Of a DNA stretch of 64,000 bases, positions 52,828 to 61,815 are shown in pieces. Under the pieces are notes generated by a model. That model saw nothing but the letters and a program-made list of their open reading frames with translations. It ran no database searches and was not told where the DNA came from. The position numbers were made by a program, and so were the translations under genes. Each line of letters begins with the position of its first letter. The first letter of the stretch is position 1. Source of the stretch: Pantoea sp. alder81 (GTDB lineage: Bacteria > Pseudomonadota > Gammaproteobacteria > Enterobacterales > Enterobacteriaceae); the NCBI RefSeq assembly GCF_020179835.1, contig NZ_JAIUDA010000009.1, positions 124,001 to 188,000 of the forward strand, written 5' to 3'.

Positions 52828-54351
52828 CTATCCCTCCTGAGAAGCATTGTGACTTTTCGGCCAGTGCGTGCTGGCGGGCATTTCCTGATCCTGATTGAGT
52901 GCCGCGAGCAGCGCGTCAACTTCCGGACGCACCGGTGCGGGACGCAGCCATCCCATGACCACAAACAGCACCAGCGATGACATCACAGGTGCGGCCACTT
53001 GAGTGGCGGTGCTGACATCGGTAAAGATAAATTTCACGCAGAAAAAGGTGCCCACGCCCACTGCCCAACTCACCAGCGCGGCGGCACTGCCACTGCGACG
53101 AAATGCGGGTAATAGGCCTAAAAGCATCGGGATCGAAATAGGCCCCACTAATCCGCCGAACCAGATAATCAGCAGTGACAGCACTCCGCCGAAACGGCTG
53201 GCGTTCATGGCGATAATCAAGGTGGTGATGATGAAGAGAAAAGCCGTCAGACGCGCCACTAACAGCGAGCTTTTACCGCGCTGAAAACGGTGTGGCAGCA
53301 TGCCGGGCAGGATGTCACGCGTGACCACCGCCGTGATGGCATTGGCATCCGATGAGGTCATTGACAGCGTGTGGGTGAACATCGCCACCAGCACTAATCC
53401 AATTAAGCCATTCGGCAGCAGCTCCATCGCCATCACAGAGTAAGAACGGGAGGGATCGCTAAGATTAGGGAACAGCAGCGGCGCTGCCCACATCGGCCAG
53501 AACAGAATCAGCGGCCAGATAAGGTAAAGTGCGGCCGAGAGCAGTGCCGCTTTTCGTGCATCACGACCCGCCGGCGCGGCGATGAAGCGCTGTGCCAGAT
53601 TCCACGTGCCACCGTTGTAGCTCAGGGTGTAAATCACAAAGTAGGCCAGAATAAAACCGAGCGTATACGGCTCCTGCACGATCTCGGTATGGGTGGCAGG
53701 CAGATGCTGCCAGATGCTGAACAGTTCACCGAAACCGCCAAGATGCATCGCTACGGCCACCACCATGACAATCGCGGCGATGAACTGCACCACAAACTGA
53801 CCGAAGTCATTACAGGCGTCGGCCCACAACCCGCCCATCACGGTATAAAACAGGCTAAGTGCCCCGGAAATACAGATGCCAATTAACGGATCTAACCCGG
53901 TAAAGACATTGATGATCACGGCAATGGCGGCCCATTTGGCGCCGACGTCGAAGGTTTTTAGCAGCACCCCACTCCACGCCAGTACCATTTGCGTTGGCAG
54001 GTTATAGCGCGTAGCGAGATATTCCATCGGCGATTCGATATTCATATGAATTCGCAACCGTGCCCAGCGTGGAGCGAAGAGCCGCGACCCAATCAGGACT
54101 GCAATCGAGATCGGAAACGCCCACCAGAAATAGATGGTGATGCCCATGTTGTAAGCCACCGCGGCATAAGCCACAAACACCGCAGCACTGTAGCCGGACA
54201 TATGATGTGAAACGCCCGATAGCCACCAGGGCATTTTTCCGCCTGCCGCGAAGAAATCTCGCGTGCTGCCTACTTTACGCATCGCCCAGAGCGTAATGGC
54301 CACTATCATCAGCGCATAGAGCGCCATCACAGCATAATCAAGCACATTCAT
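52828..54351 (-). CDS. SSS-family sodium/solute symporter
   Basis: This 507-residue transporter of the SSS family has about thirteen membrane helices. It shows the family pattern GISHHMSGYSAAVFVAYAAVAYN-type near the N-terminus, in VSHHMSGYSAAVF, and the Na-site region TSSDANAITAVVTRDIL. The ATG at 54351 (MNVLDYAVMAL) follows GGAGA; the GTG four codons upstream is not needed. As first gene of the symporter-nagB-nagA operon it probably imports an amino sugar or derivative, unphosphorylated. Confidence 0.86.
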   Translation of the reverse strand: MNVLDYAVMALYALMIVAITLWAMRKVGSTRDFFAAGGKMPWWLSGVSHHMSGYSAAVFVAYAAVAYNMGITIYFWWAFPISIAVLIGSRLFAPRWARLRIHMNIESPMEYLATRYNLPTQMVLAWSGVLLKTFDVGAKWAAIAVIINVFTGLDPLIGICISGALSLFYTVMGGLWADACNDFGQFVVQFIAAIVMVVAVAMHLGGFGELFSIWQHLPATHTEIVQEPYTLGFILAYFVIYTLSYNGGTWNLAQRFIAAPAGRDARKAALLSAALYLIWPLILFWPMWAAPLLFPNLSDPSRSYSVMAMELLPNGLIGLVLVAMFTHTLSMTSSDANAITAVVTRDILPGMLPHRFQRGKSSLLVARLTAFLFIITTLIIAMNASRFGGVLSLLIIWFGGLVGPISIPMLLGLLPAFRRSGSAAALVSWAVGVGTFFCVKFIFTDVSTATQVAAPVMSSLVLFVVMGWLRPAPVRPEVDALLAALNQDQEMPASTHWPKSHNASQEG

Positions 54352-54535
54352 AGCAGTCTCCACAGGTCAAAGCTGCCCAACGAAAGAACCCGGTTCGAGG
54401 GGAAGGATAGGTTATTTTTTAATTAGTCCTTATCTAGGATTAATACATCCTGGCACCGTTACCGCGCTTAAAATGTGACGACGCTCCGGCTATTACTTTT
54501 TCTTCTGACCCGAAGAGGAGATAAAAGGCAGGCAC

Positions 54536-54565
54536 TAAAAAGGGCGCATACGCAGTATGCACCCT
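54536..54565 (-). terminator. Terminator after psiF
   Basis: In the minus direction GGGTGCATAC-TGC-GTATGCGCCC is followed by five T. The rest of 54364-54535 holds only the symporter promoter region. Confidence 0.85.
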
Positions 54566-54584
54566 CAGTACAGGAATAAATCGG

Positions 54585-54887
54585 TTAGGCTTTTTTCAGG
54601 CAGGAACTCATAAAGGTTTTACGTGCATCGCCGCTGAGTTTTTTATCAGCCGCGTCAGTGTTACAGGTTTTCATCTTCATTTGCTGCGGCGTCATGCTGC
54701 CCATCTTACTGTCTTTTTTCAAACAGTCGCTCATGAAAGATTTACGCGCGTCCCCTTTTAAATCCTGAGAAGAAGCGTGTTGGTTACACATGGTCATTTT
54801 ATTTTGCTGGGCCGTTTTCTCTGCTGCACCCGCATTGCCCGCCAACAGCAGGCCTGCTGCTATCATTGCCAAAAGACACGATTTCAT
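54585..54887 (-). CDS. psiF: PsiF family phosphate-starvation-inducible protein
   Basis: This 100-residue secreted protein has a signal peptide ending GNAGAA and two PsiF repeats, each with a pair of Cys (TMCNQHASSQDLKGDARK..SDCLKK and KTCNTDAADKKLSGDARK..SSCLKK). In E. coli psiF follows phoA in the phosphate regulon; its function is unknown. The ATG at 54887 has GGAGA upstream at a suitable distance; the ATG at 54902 lacks one. Here phoA is missing, and psiF lies directly after iraP. Confidence 0.9.
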   Translation of the reverse strand: MKSCLLAMIAAGLLLAGNAGAAEKTAQQNKMTMCNQHASSQDLKGDARKSFMSDCLKKDSKMGSMTPQQMKMKTCNTDAADKKLSGDARKTFMSSCLKKA

Positions 54888-55025
54888 TGCCGGAATCTCC
54901 ATAGAATTATTGCCTTTTAATCATGGCAGGAAATAAGCAATGCAGAAAAAAATATATTCCCTCGCCCGACGTTGCGGTTAAAGCTGTTGATAGCACCACA
55001 GCTTATTTAGAGGGAGAGATAAGGC

Positions 55026-55280
55026 TTATACGCGGGGATGATTTAGCAGCTTTTCGACGTAATTACGCAACAGGGTGGTGTCGGGCGTTTCCGCAGCCGG
55101 AGCAAGCGGCGGCATCGCAACGGCGATTCCCGCGGCAATCTCGTTGAATTGTTCAGGATCCAGCTTACGCAGCATGGCGGTCAGCACAATTTCTAATGCC
55201 TCAACCTGGACCACTAATTCTTTTGACTCTTCTTCTTTCTCAGCCAGTTTTAGCAGGAGTTCCGCAATCAGGTTTTTCAT
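55026..55280 (-). CDS. iraP: Anti-adapter protein IraP
   Basis: IraP binds RssB and protects sigma-S (RpoS) from ClpXP, especially in phosphate starvation. The 84-residue protein keeps the N-terminal MKNLIAELLLKLAEKEEESKE, VQVEALEIVLTAMLR and the C-terminal LRNYVEKLLNHPR of E. coli IraP (86 aa). The C-terminal half is more diverged. It lies upstream of psiF on the same strand, as in E. coli, but without phoA between them. Confidence 0.9.
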   Translation of the reverse strand: MKNLIAELLLKLAEKEEESKELVVQVEALEIVLTAMLRKLDPEQFNEIAAGIAVAMPPLAPAAETPDTTLLRNYVEKLLNHPRV

Positions 55281-55416
55281 GCGACGGGCTCAATAAGAGA
55301 TGGAAAACAGACGTTAGCATTGAGGGGGTTAAAACAACAGGGATTTTTAGCGGTTTGCACAAAATTAAGCATAAGCGCAGCGTGAAAAAAGAAACGGAAT
55401 TTCAATATGTAACGGC

Positions 55417-55458
55417 GAAACGTTTCACTTCATTGGTCATGCTTTTTCGAAACGTTTC
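55417..55458. promoter_or_regulatory. Tandem GAAACGTTTC palindromes upstream of iraP
   Basis: Two exact copies of GAAACGTTTC (55417-55426 and 55449-55458) have centres 32 bp apart, about three helical turns. A partial site (GAAACGGAATTTC) lies at 55391. The sequence resembles LacI/GalR-family operators such as Cra sites. Confidence 0.55.
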
Positions 55459-55490
55459 GCGCGTAGTTATTAATTAACGGATGGCGCTAA

Positions 55491-55637
55491 TTAATGCGGT
55501 CCCATAAAGCCATGGCCTGGACCACCACCGCCGCCATGACCACCCCAACCGCCGCCACCGCCTGGTGGTGGGAAAATACAACCGCTCAGCGCGGTCACCA
55601 GTGCCACAACGGCAGCGAGTTTAATAATACGGACCAT
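55491..55637 (-). CDS. Glycine-rich micro-lipoprotein
   Basis: This 48-residue protein has a lipoprotein signal (MVRIIKLAAVVALVTALSGC, lipobox LSGC at Cys20) followed by FPPP and a Gly/His-rich tail (GGGGGWGGHGGGGGPGHG). It was chosen over the longer open frame at 55727 because the ATG at 55637 has a matching signal peptide and AGGTAATT upstream. I recognise no family; the product is probably an envelope-anchored peptide. Confidence 0.72.
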   Translation of the reverse strand: MVRIIKLAAVVALVTALSGCIFPPPGGGGGWGGHGGGGGPGHGFMGPH

Positions 55638-55832
55638 AATTACCTCAGAATGGTGAAATCGGGCTGAGTGTATGAGGCGGCAACGGGCGCGACAATACAG
55701 AATTCTCTGCAACCCGGCGCTATTCATCTCTGCTCACCACGCTTAACAAATTACTGGCACTACGCCCGCAAAAAAATCACAGAGGCATCATCATAATGAC
55801 GAAAATTTCAGCCGTTGAGGGTGGTCGATCAC

Positions 55833-55876
55833 TTTACACTCCGCGTGAAATGACGCAATGTGAGCGCATTACAATT
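55833..55876 (+). promoter_or_regulatory. lacZ promoter with lacO-like operator
   Basis: TTTACACT (-35 like the E. coli lac promoter) lies 17-18 bp before CAATGT. The operator-like TGTGAGCGCATTACAATT (55859-55876) differs from E. coli lacO1 TGTGAGCGGATAACAATT at two positions. It overlaps the presumed -10. Confidence 0.6.
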
Positions 55877-55890
55877 AGTGAGATCTTACT

Positions 55891-58800
55891 ATGACTCTGT
55901 CCGCCCTCTCTCTCAGTGATATCCTGGCGCGTCGTGACTGGGAAAACCCGGTGATCACCAGCCTGAATCGTCTTGATGCCCATCCACCGTTTTCCAGCTG
56001 GCGCGATGAAATCAGTGCGCGCGACGATGCACCTTCTCCATCACGTCAGTTACTGAATGGACAATGGAGTTTCAGCTATTTCTCACAACCTGAAGCGGTG
56101 CCACAAAGCTGGTTATTGCAGGACTTGTCTGGCGCGCACTCCCTGCCCGTGCCTGCAAACTGGCAGCTGCATGGCTTCGACGCGCCAATCTACACCAACG
56201 TGCAATATCCGATTCCTGTGAATCCGCCGTTTGTGCCAAAAGAGAATCCCACGGGATGTTATTCGCTCACATTCAATATTGATGACCGTTGGCTGACGCA
56301 AGGACAAACGCGAATTGTGTTTGATGGCGTCAACTCCGCCTTCTTCCTGTGGTGCAACGGACAATGGATTGGCTACTCGCAGGACAGCCGCCTGCCCGCC
56401 GAGTTTGATCTCAGTAACGCATTGCAGCGTGGCCAGAATCGACTGGCGGTGATGGTGTTGCGCTGGAGTGATGGCAGCTATTTAGAGGATCAGGACATGT
56501 GGCGTATGAGCGGCATTTTCCGCGACGTCACCCTGCTGCATAAGCCATCGACCCAGCTAGCCGATGTGCAGATTGAAACGGCGTTGAGCCCGGAATATAT
56601 CCGTGGCGATCTGCGCGTGAGTGTCAAAATCCACGCAGGTGAACAACCGCTTAATCAGTGCCGTCTGCGTCTGAGCCTGTGGCAGGGCGAAACCTGTATA
56701 GGCAGCGAAGAACAAGCGCCGGGCAGTGCGGTGATTGACGAGCGTGGGCATTATCCAGAGCGCGCGCTGCTGGTGCTGCCGATAAAAAATCCCCTGCTGT
56801 GGAATGCGGAAACGCCCCACCTCTATCGTGCCGTGGTGACGCTACTGGATGAGAACGGGCAGGTGATTGAAGCCGAAGCCTACGATGTCGGCTTCCGGCG
56901 AGTCAGCATTGAAAACGGCCAGCTGTGCGTCAACGGCAAGGCCCTGCTGATTCGCGGCGTGAATCGCCATGAGCATCATCCGGAAAACGGCCAGGTGGTG
57001 GATGAAGCCAGCATGCGTCGCGACATTGAATTGATGAAGCGGCACAACTTTAACGCCGTCCGCTGCGCCCATTATCCCAATCATCCGTTGTGGTATCGCC
57101 TGTGCGATGAGTATGGCCTGTACGTCGTCGACGAGGCCAATATCGAAACCCACGGCATGCAGCCAATGAACCGCTTATCAGCCGATCCGCGCTGGTTCGC
57201 CGCTTATAGCGAGCGCGTCACGCGCATGGTACAGCGCGACCGCAACCATGCCTGCATCATCATCTGGTCATTGGGTAACGAGTCCGGCCACGGCAGCACC
57301 CATGATGCACTCTATCAGTGGGTGAAAAGCAGCGATCCGACGCGTCCGGTGCAATATGAAGGCGGTGGCGCCAATACCGCCGCCACCGATATTGTCTGCC
57401 CGATGTATGCACGCGTCGATCAGGATCAGCCCTTCCCTGCCGTGCCGAAGTGGTCATTGAAAAAATGGATTGGCCTGCCGGGTGAAACGCGTCCGCTGAT
57501 CCTGTGTGAGTACGCGCACGCCATGGGCAATAGCTTCGGGGGTTTCGCCAAATACTGGCAGGCCTTCCGCCAGTTCCCGCGTCTGCAGGGCGGTTTTGTC
57601 TGGGATTGGGTCGATCAAAGCCTGACACGCTATGACGAGCAAGGCCAGCCATGGCAAGCCTACGGCGGTGATTTTGGTGATACGCCTAACGACCGCCAGT
57701 TCTGTATGAACGGTCTGGTGTTTGCCGATCGAACGCCGCATCCGGCTTTGTTTGAAGCGCAGCGTGCACAGCAGTTCTTCCAGTTCCAGCGCGATGCCAG
57801 TAACGCCTTTCGTTTCACTATCTCCAGCGAGTATCTGTTCCGCAGCAGCGATAACGAAGTGCTGCGCTGGTCGATTGAACAGGATGGCGTTTCCCTCGCG
57901 CAGGGTGAACTGCCGCTGCACCTTGCCGCGCAGGGCAACCAGATGATTGATATCCCAGCCGCTGAACATTTGCAGGGCAATGCGTGGCTGAATCTCGCGG
58001 TGCATCAGATTGCTGCCACCGCATGGTCAGAAGCTGATGCCCGTGTCGCCTGGGATCAATGGTCGCTGCCAGCCGCGTTAATACCACGTGTGATTGATGC
58101 CACGCCAACCGCGCCAGAACTGATTGCCAATCACGATCTGGTTGCTGTGCAACTTCCGCAACAGCGTTGGCACTTCTCGCGCCGCAGTGGGGAATTGGTG
58201 CAGTGGTTTGTTCACGACGAAGAGACGATGCTGACGCCGTTGCAGGAGTGTTTTATACGCGCGCCGATTGATAACGATATCGGCACCAGTGAAGCCGCCA
58301 ATGTCGATCCTCATGCCTGGGTAGAACGCTGGAAACACGCGGGCTATAACCAGCTGGAAGCGGTGCTGCTGGATATGCAGGTCGATAGCCTGAAGCACAG
58401 CGTGTTGATTGAAACCTGGCATCAGTGGCAGGCCAATGGGCAGGTGATATTTACCAGCCACAAGCGTTATCAGATCGGTGGCAACGGTGAGATGAGCATC
58501 AGTGTCGAGGTGCAACAGGCGCCGGGCTTGCCTGCTCCAGCACGCATCGGGTTGCGTTGTCAGTTGATTAACGCACCACAGCAGGTGAGCTGGCTCGGCC
58601 TGGGTCCGCACGAAAACTATCCGGATCGTCAACTGGCGGCGCAGTTTTCACACTGGCAGCAGCCGCTGGCCTCGTTGAGCACCGCCTATGTGTTTCCGGG
58701 AGAGAATGGTTTGCGCTGCGGTACGCGCCAGCTTGATACCGGCAGCTGGCAGGCGAGCGGCGATTTTGCGTTCTCGCTTAGCCGCTACAGCCTCGAACAG

Positions 58801-58971
58801 CTGCGGGATACCTCGCATCGCCATCTGTTACGGGAAGAGGAAGGCTGCTGGCTGCACCTTGATGGCTTCCACATGGGCGTGGGCGGAGACGACTCCTGGA
58901 GCCCCAGCGTCAGCCCGGAGTTTTTGCTTTCTCAGCAGCACTGGCACTACGCTCTGACCCTGCGCCAGTAG
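55891..58971 (+). CDS. lacZ: Beta-galactosidase
   Basis: This 1026-residue GH2 beta-galactosidase (E. coli LacZ 1024) hydrolyses lactose. The acid/base Glu464 is in WSLGNESGHG and the nucleophile Glu540 in LCEYAHAMGNS; the N-terminal sugar-binding domain (LLNGQWSFSYF) and the catalytic barrel (NRHEHHPENG) are intact. No lacI, lacY or lacA is in the window. Its last 62 bases overlap the convergent MFS gene. The expected operator-like site lies 15 bases before the ATG. Confidence 0.97.
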   Translation: MTLSALSLSDILARRDWENPVITSLNRLDAHPPFSSWRDEISARDDAPSPSRQLLNGQWSFSYFSQPEAVPQSWLLQDLSGAHSLPVPANWQLHGFDAPIYTNVQYPIPVNPPFVPKENPTGCYSLTFNIDDRWLTQGQTRIVFDGVNSAFFLWCNGQWIGYSQDSRLPAEFDLSNALQRGQNRLAVMVLRWSDGSYLEDQDMWRMSGIFRDVTLLHKPSTQLADVQIETALSPEYIRGDLRVSVKIHAGEQPLNQCRLRLSLWQGETCIGSEEQAPGSAVIDERGHYPERALLVLPIKNPLLWNAETPHLYRAVVTLLDENGQVIEAEAYDVGFRRVSIENGQLCVNGKALLIRGVNRHEHHPENGQVVDEASMRRDIELMKRHNFNAVRCAHYPNHPLWYRLCDEYGLYVVDEANIETHGMQPMNRLSADPRWFAAYSERVTRMVQRDRNHACIIIWSLGNESGHGSTHDALYQWVKSSDPTRPVQYEGGGANTAATDIVCPMYARVDQDQPFPAVPKWSLKKWIGLPGETRPLILCEYAHAMGNSFGGFAKYWQAFRQFPRLQGGFVWDWVDQSLTRYDEQGQPWQAYGGDFGDTPNDRQFCMNGLVFADRTPHPALFEAQRAQQFFQFQRDASNAFRFTISSEYLFRSSDNEVLRWSIEQDGVSLAQGELPLHLAAQGNQMIDIPAAEHLQGNAWLNLAVHQIAATAWSEADARVAWDQWSLPAALIPRVIDATPTAPELIANHDLVAVQLPQQRWHFSRRSGELVQWFVHDEETMLTPLQECFIRAPIDNDIGTSEAANVDPHAWVERWKHAGYNQLEAVLLDMQVDSLKHSVLIETWHQWQANGQVIFTSHKRYQIGGNGEMSISVEVQQAPGLPAPARIGLRCQLINAPQQVSWLGLGPHENYPDRQLAAQFSHWQQPLASLSTAYVFPGENGLRCGTRQLDTGSWQASGDFAFSLSRYSLEQLRDTSHRHLLREEEGCWLHLDGFHMGVGGDDSWSPSVSPEFLLSQQHWHYALTLRQ

Positions 58972-60229
58972 GGTTCTTCGTCGCCTCGCCTGGCTGGCTC
59001 AGCGGTTGAGTCAGCTCGGTTTTTGGGCGGCGATAGAAGCGGCGCAGCAGCACCACATTGAGCAGCACCACCACGGCGGTGGCGAAGAAGACCCAGCGAT
59101 AGCCCGTTGCAGCAGACACCGCCGCGCCCAACAGCGGACCCGCCACGTTGCCGAGATACATAAACGATTGGTTGTAACCGAAGATGCGTCCGGTGACGTT
59201 ATCGCGTGAGTGACGTACCAGCAGCGTTTGTACCGCGGGCATCATTGCGCCATCGGCAAAACCCAGCAGGAAGCGCAGCACGCCGAGTTGGGTGGCGCTG
59301 GTGACAAATGACATCGCCATCAGCAACACCAGAGAAAACAGCATGGTGCCAATCAGAATGCGCTGCGTGCCAATCCGATCGCCCAGTTTGCCCAGACGAG
59401 GTGCGGATATCAGTGCCGAAACGCCCGGTAGCGCAGCGATCACGCCACTGAGGAACGCCAGATTTTGCGCATCGGGCGCCAGCTCACGCACGAACAGGGT
59501 CAGGATCGGATTCACCGAGCCGTTACACATCTGGATCACCATGGTGGTGACGAACAGACACATCATCAGGCGAGGATTGTCGAGAATGCGGAATACCTCG
59601 CGGCCGCTCATTTTGTCCTGCTTGCTCACCGGCGTATAACCGGTCTCTTTGATCAGGAACAGCGTGACAAAGAAGCTCACCATCAACAGCACCGCTGTGA
59701 CAATAAACACCATGCGCAGTCCCAGCCAGTCAGCCAGCAGTCCGCCAATCATCGGCCCCAGAATCACCCCGCCAATTTGCCCGGTGGAGACACAGCTTAA
59801 TGCCCAGCCGCTGCGCTCGCGCGGAACCTGGGCGGCCACCAGCGCCATCGCATTAGGAATATAGCCGGAGGTTAATCCCATCAGCGCACGCAGCAGCAGC
59901 AACTGCCACGCTTCGGTCACAAACGCCTGCAGCAGTATCACTGCGCCCATGCCAAAAGAGGCGCGTAACAGCATCAGCTTGCGCCCTTTACGGTCAGCCA
60001 GGCTGCCCCACAACGGTGCCACTGCAGCAGAAACGATGAAGGTGATACTGAAGGTGAGACCCGACCAGACGCTCAGAGCATTGGCGCCATGGATACCGAG
60101 TTCCTCAACGTAAAGCGGCAGGAAGGGAATGATCTGACTGATGGCTAATCCGGTAAAAAAACAGCCAAACCAGACCGATATCAGATTGACCTTCCAGGAC
60201 TCGATGGAGCGTAGCATGGGCGTGTGCAT
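58910..60229 (-). CDS. mdtG: MFS multidrug-type transporter, MdtG-like
   Basis: This 439-residue MFS protein is close to E. coli MdtG (408 aa): PFLPLYVEELGI, PLWGSLADRKGRKLMLLR, TSGYIPNAMALVAAQVPRER and LSAPRLGKLGDRIG-type motifs. MdtG confers fosfomycin and deoxycholate resistance in E. coli. About twelve membrane helices. Its C-terminus has about 20 extra residues (Ala/Ser/Lys-rich) that lie on the strand opposite the lacZ 3' end. Start ATG at 60229; an ATG at 60217 is an alternative. Confidence 0.85.
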   Translation of the reverse strand: MHTPMLRSIESWKVNLISVWFGCFFTGLAISQIIPFLPLYVEELGIHGANALSVWSGLTFSITFIVSAAVAPLWGSLADRKGRKLMLLRASFGMGAVILLQAFVTEAWQLLLLRALMGLTSGYIPNAMALVAAQVPRERSGWALSCVSTGQIGGVILGPMIGGLLADWLGLRMVFIVTAVLLMVSFFVTLFLIKETGYTPVSKQDKMSGREVFRILDNPRLMMCLFVTTMVIQMCNGSVNPILTLFVRELAPDAQNLAFLSGVIAALPGVSALISAPRLGKLGDRIGTQRILIGTMLFSLVLLMAMSFVTSATQLGVLRFLLGFADGAMMPAVQTLLVRHSRDNVTGRIFGYNQSFMYLGNVAGPLLGAAVSAATGYRWVFFATAVVVLLNVVLLRRFYRRPKTELTQPLSQPGEATKNPTGAGSERSASAAEKAKTPG

Positions 60230-60610
60230 CAGAAAAAATGAAATGAGGGTTCAGTCTAACAACCTCATAACATCACCGGACGGCAAAACATGGCATCGGG
60301 TTAAAAACGCAGTTTTCCGCTGCCGTGCGTGATTCTGCTCACAGCAAATAGTGTAAGGGGCACGATTTGTAGTGTCTTTATGTGCTGTAACAAACAACTC
60401 AGCAAGATAAGCGCATCGCCAGGGAGAGCAAACGTGAAAAAATATGTCTATCCATTACTGACAATATTCGACGCCGCATCTATGTTTAAAAAATCACCGG
60501 CCATCGCTGGCGAGGCGCTGCCCGTTCTGGACAGTTCCCATGCTTAACCCATATTTCCCAATGCTGCCAATAATCGGCGGTGGGCATCGTTGTCTCTGCG
60601 GAGGTCAGCC

Positions 60611-60865
60611 ATGAGAACACATCCTAACAGCGCCAGTCGGGCGATTACCGACTACTTCAACAGTCCTGCCTGGCATGCGCCGCACGAGAGCGATCTGCTG
60701 GCAGCGATCATGCGCGAATTGATGGATGATGGTCAGCCCGCGACCAGCAAAGCGATCATTGCGCGGGTGATTGCCAAGCTGGAGTTTGAGGGCGATGAGC
60801 AGCAGCTACAAAACTATCGTAATTTGCTGGCGCAGCTGCTGGAAGCCCGGCAACAAAAGCCGTAA
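60611..60865 (+). CDS. YmgB/AriR-like biofilm regulator
   Basis: This 84-residue helical protein resembles the YmgB/AriR family of small regulators linked to biofilm and acid resistance through the Rcs system (AITDYFNSPA, ESDLLAAIMRELMDDG, SKAIIARVIAKLE). Similarity to E. coli AriR is moderate. The ATG at 60611 has GGAGG upstream; the in-frame start at 60590 is less likely. The 381 bases upstream hold the divergent mdtG-like promoter and nothing else I can confirm. Confidence 0.65.
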   Translation: MRTHPNSASRAITDYFNSPAWHAPHESDLLAAIMRELMDDGQPATSKAIIARVIAKLEFEGDEQQLQNYRNLLAQLLEARQQKP

Positions 60866-61024
60866 GGTGCCATCATTCAGCCGCCGCCCGGTGTGCGCGT
60901 ATATTTAAAGCACAGGTACCGCGTTGATGGATTACATGACGGCCGTTTGCGGGCGGACTCAAGGGATATACGCAGCCTTTAGGGACTTCACGACGCGCCC
61001 TTTGCAGGCGCGCCCCACCGCCGT

Positions 61025-61342
61025 TTACTTCACTGCACGCAGGTGATCGGCTTCGCTGACCACGGCTTTACCGCTCGCACGCTGGTACAGGCATAGCTCA
61101 CGTCCCATCTGATTTTTCATGTGCTTCTGTGGATAACGCCCTTCCAGCAGTAACGCATCGTAACCGACGCTATCGTCATACTGAATCGGTTTACCCACCA
61201 CCTTTACTGCCTTCAGGCCGCTGGCTTTCAGACAAGCTTGCTGCCGGGTTTGACTGTTTTGCTGCCAGGCGGCTTCGCTCGAGGCGTGCGCCAGTGGACT
61301 TAATAGCAGGGTGATTAGCAGAATTTTTCCGGTGTGTCTCAT
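61025..61342 (-). CDS. Small secreted protein, unknown
   Basis: The 105-residue protein has a signal peptide (MRHTGKILLITLLLSPLAHA) and two Cys in the mature part (RQQACLKASG and GRELCLYQR) that may pair. I recognise no family. The ATG follows GAGGAGCGACG. It lies between the YmgB-like gene and the I78-like gene, in a set of small stress or envelope genes. Confidence 0.7.
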   Translation of the reverse strand: MRHTGKILLITLLLSPLAHASSEAAWQQNSQTRQQACLKASGLKAVKVVGKPIQYDDSVGYDALLLEGRYPQKHMKNQMGRELCLYQRASGKAVVSEADHLRAVK

Positions 61343-61380
61343 CGTCGCTCCTCAATTAATCCATTACAGATTAATAGATA

Positions 61381-61405
61381 AAAAAATTCCCGCCGAGGCG
61401 GGAAG
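61381..61405 (-). terminator. Terminator after the I78-like gene
   Basis: TTCCCGCC-GA-GGCGGGAA with seven T on the minus strand. Confidence 0.85.
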
Positions 61406-61515
61406 AAACAAGACGAGCATTGCATATTCGAGAGTGACGAGGAAATCTCCGTAATGCGCAGCTATCCTCGCCCGGCGCCATGACAGCCCGATGACAATGC
61501 GATGTCCGTTTAGAT

Positions 61516-61815
61516 TTATCCGCAGTAAACCCGCGAAATCTTACCGCTCTGATCGGCGGTAAAGTTTAGACGGCGCAGATTAAAGTCCATGGTCACGGCG
61601 CCGTTCCACGGAATCGCCCGCATCGGCCCGGCAAAGCGTTGGGTATCAAGGCTGGCCAACGGCTGACCTATGTAATTCTGATATTGCGATGCACCACACT
61701 GATCGGTTTCGGGATCGTGGCTGGCGGCAGCAGTGCTGTCCGGTTTGCTGGCGGACTGGCAGGCGGTTAAGGCAAAAAAGGCCGTGGCCAGTAACGCTTT
61801 TCCATAATGGGTCAC
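61516..61815 (-). CDS. Peptidase inhibitor I78 family lipoprotein
   Basis: This 99-residue protein has a lipoprotein signal (MTHYGKALLATAFFALTAC, lipobox LTAC) and an I78 domain: DQCGASQYQNYIGQPLASLD, RAIPWNGAVTMDF and a final RLNFTADQSGKISRVYCG-type block (two Cys likely disulfide bonded). I78 proteins inhibit elastase-like serine proteases. The start is a GTG at 61815 behind AGGAGGAG; the longer frame to 61938 is not supported. Confidence 0.85.
   Translation of the reverse strand: MTHYGKALLATAFFALTACQSASKPDSTAAASHDPETDQCGASQYQNYIGQPLASLDTQRFAGPMRAIPWNGAVTMDFNLRRLNFTADQSGKISRVYCG

Noticed and set aside
55196..55477. 93-codon plus-strand frame over iraP and its upstream region
   Set aside because: It runs opposite the coding strand of iraP and through the operator region.
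60434..60547. 37-codon GTG-started frame (KKYVYPLLTIFDAAS) with AGGGAG upstream
   Set aside because: Possible, but no hydrophobic signal or known family; too weak to call.
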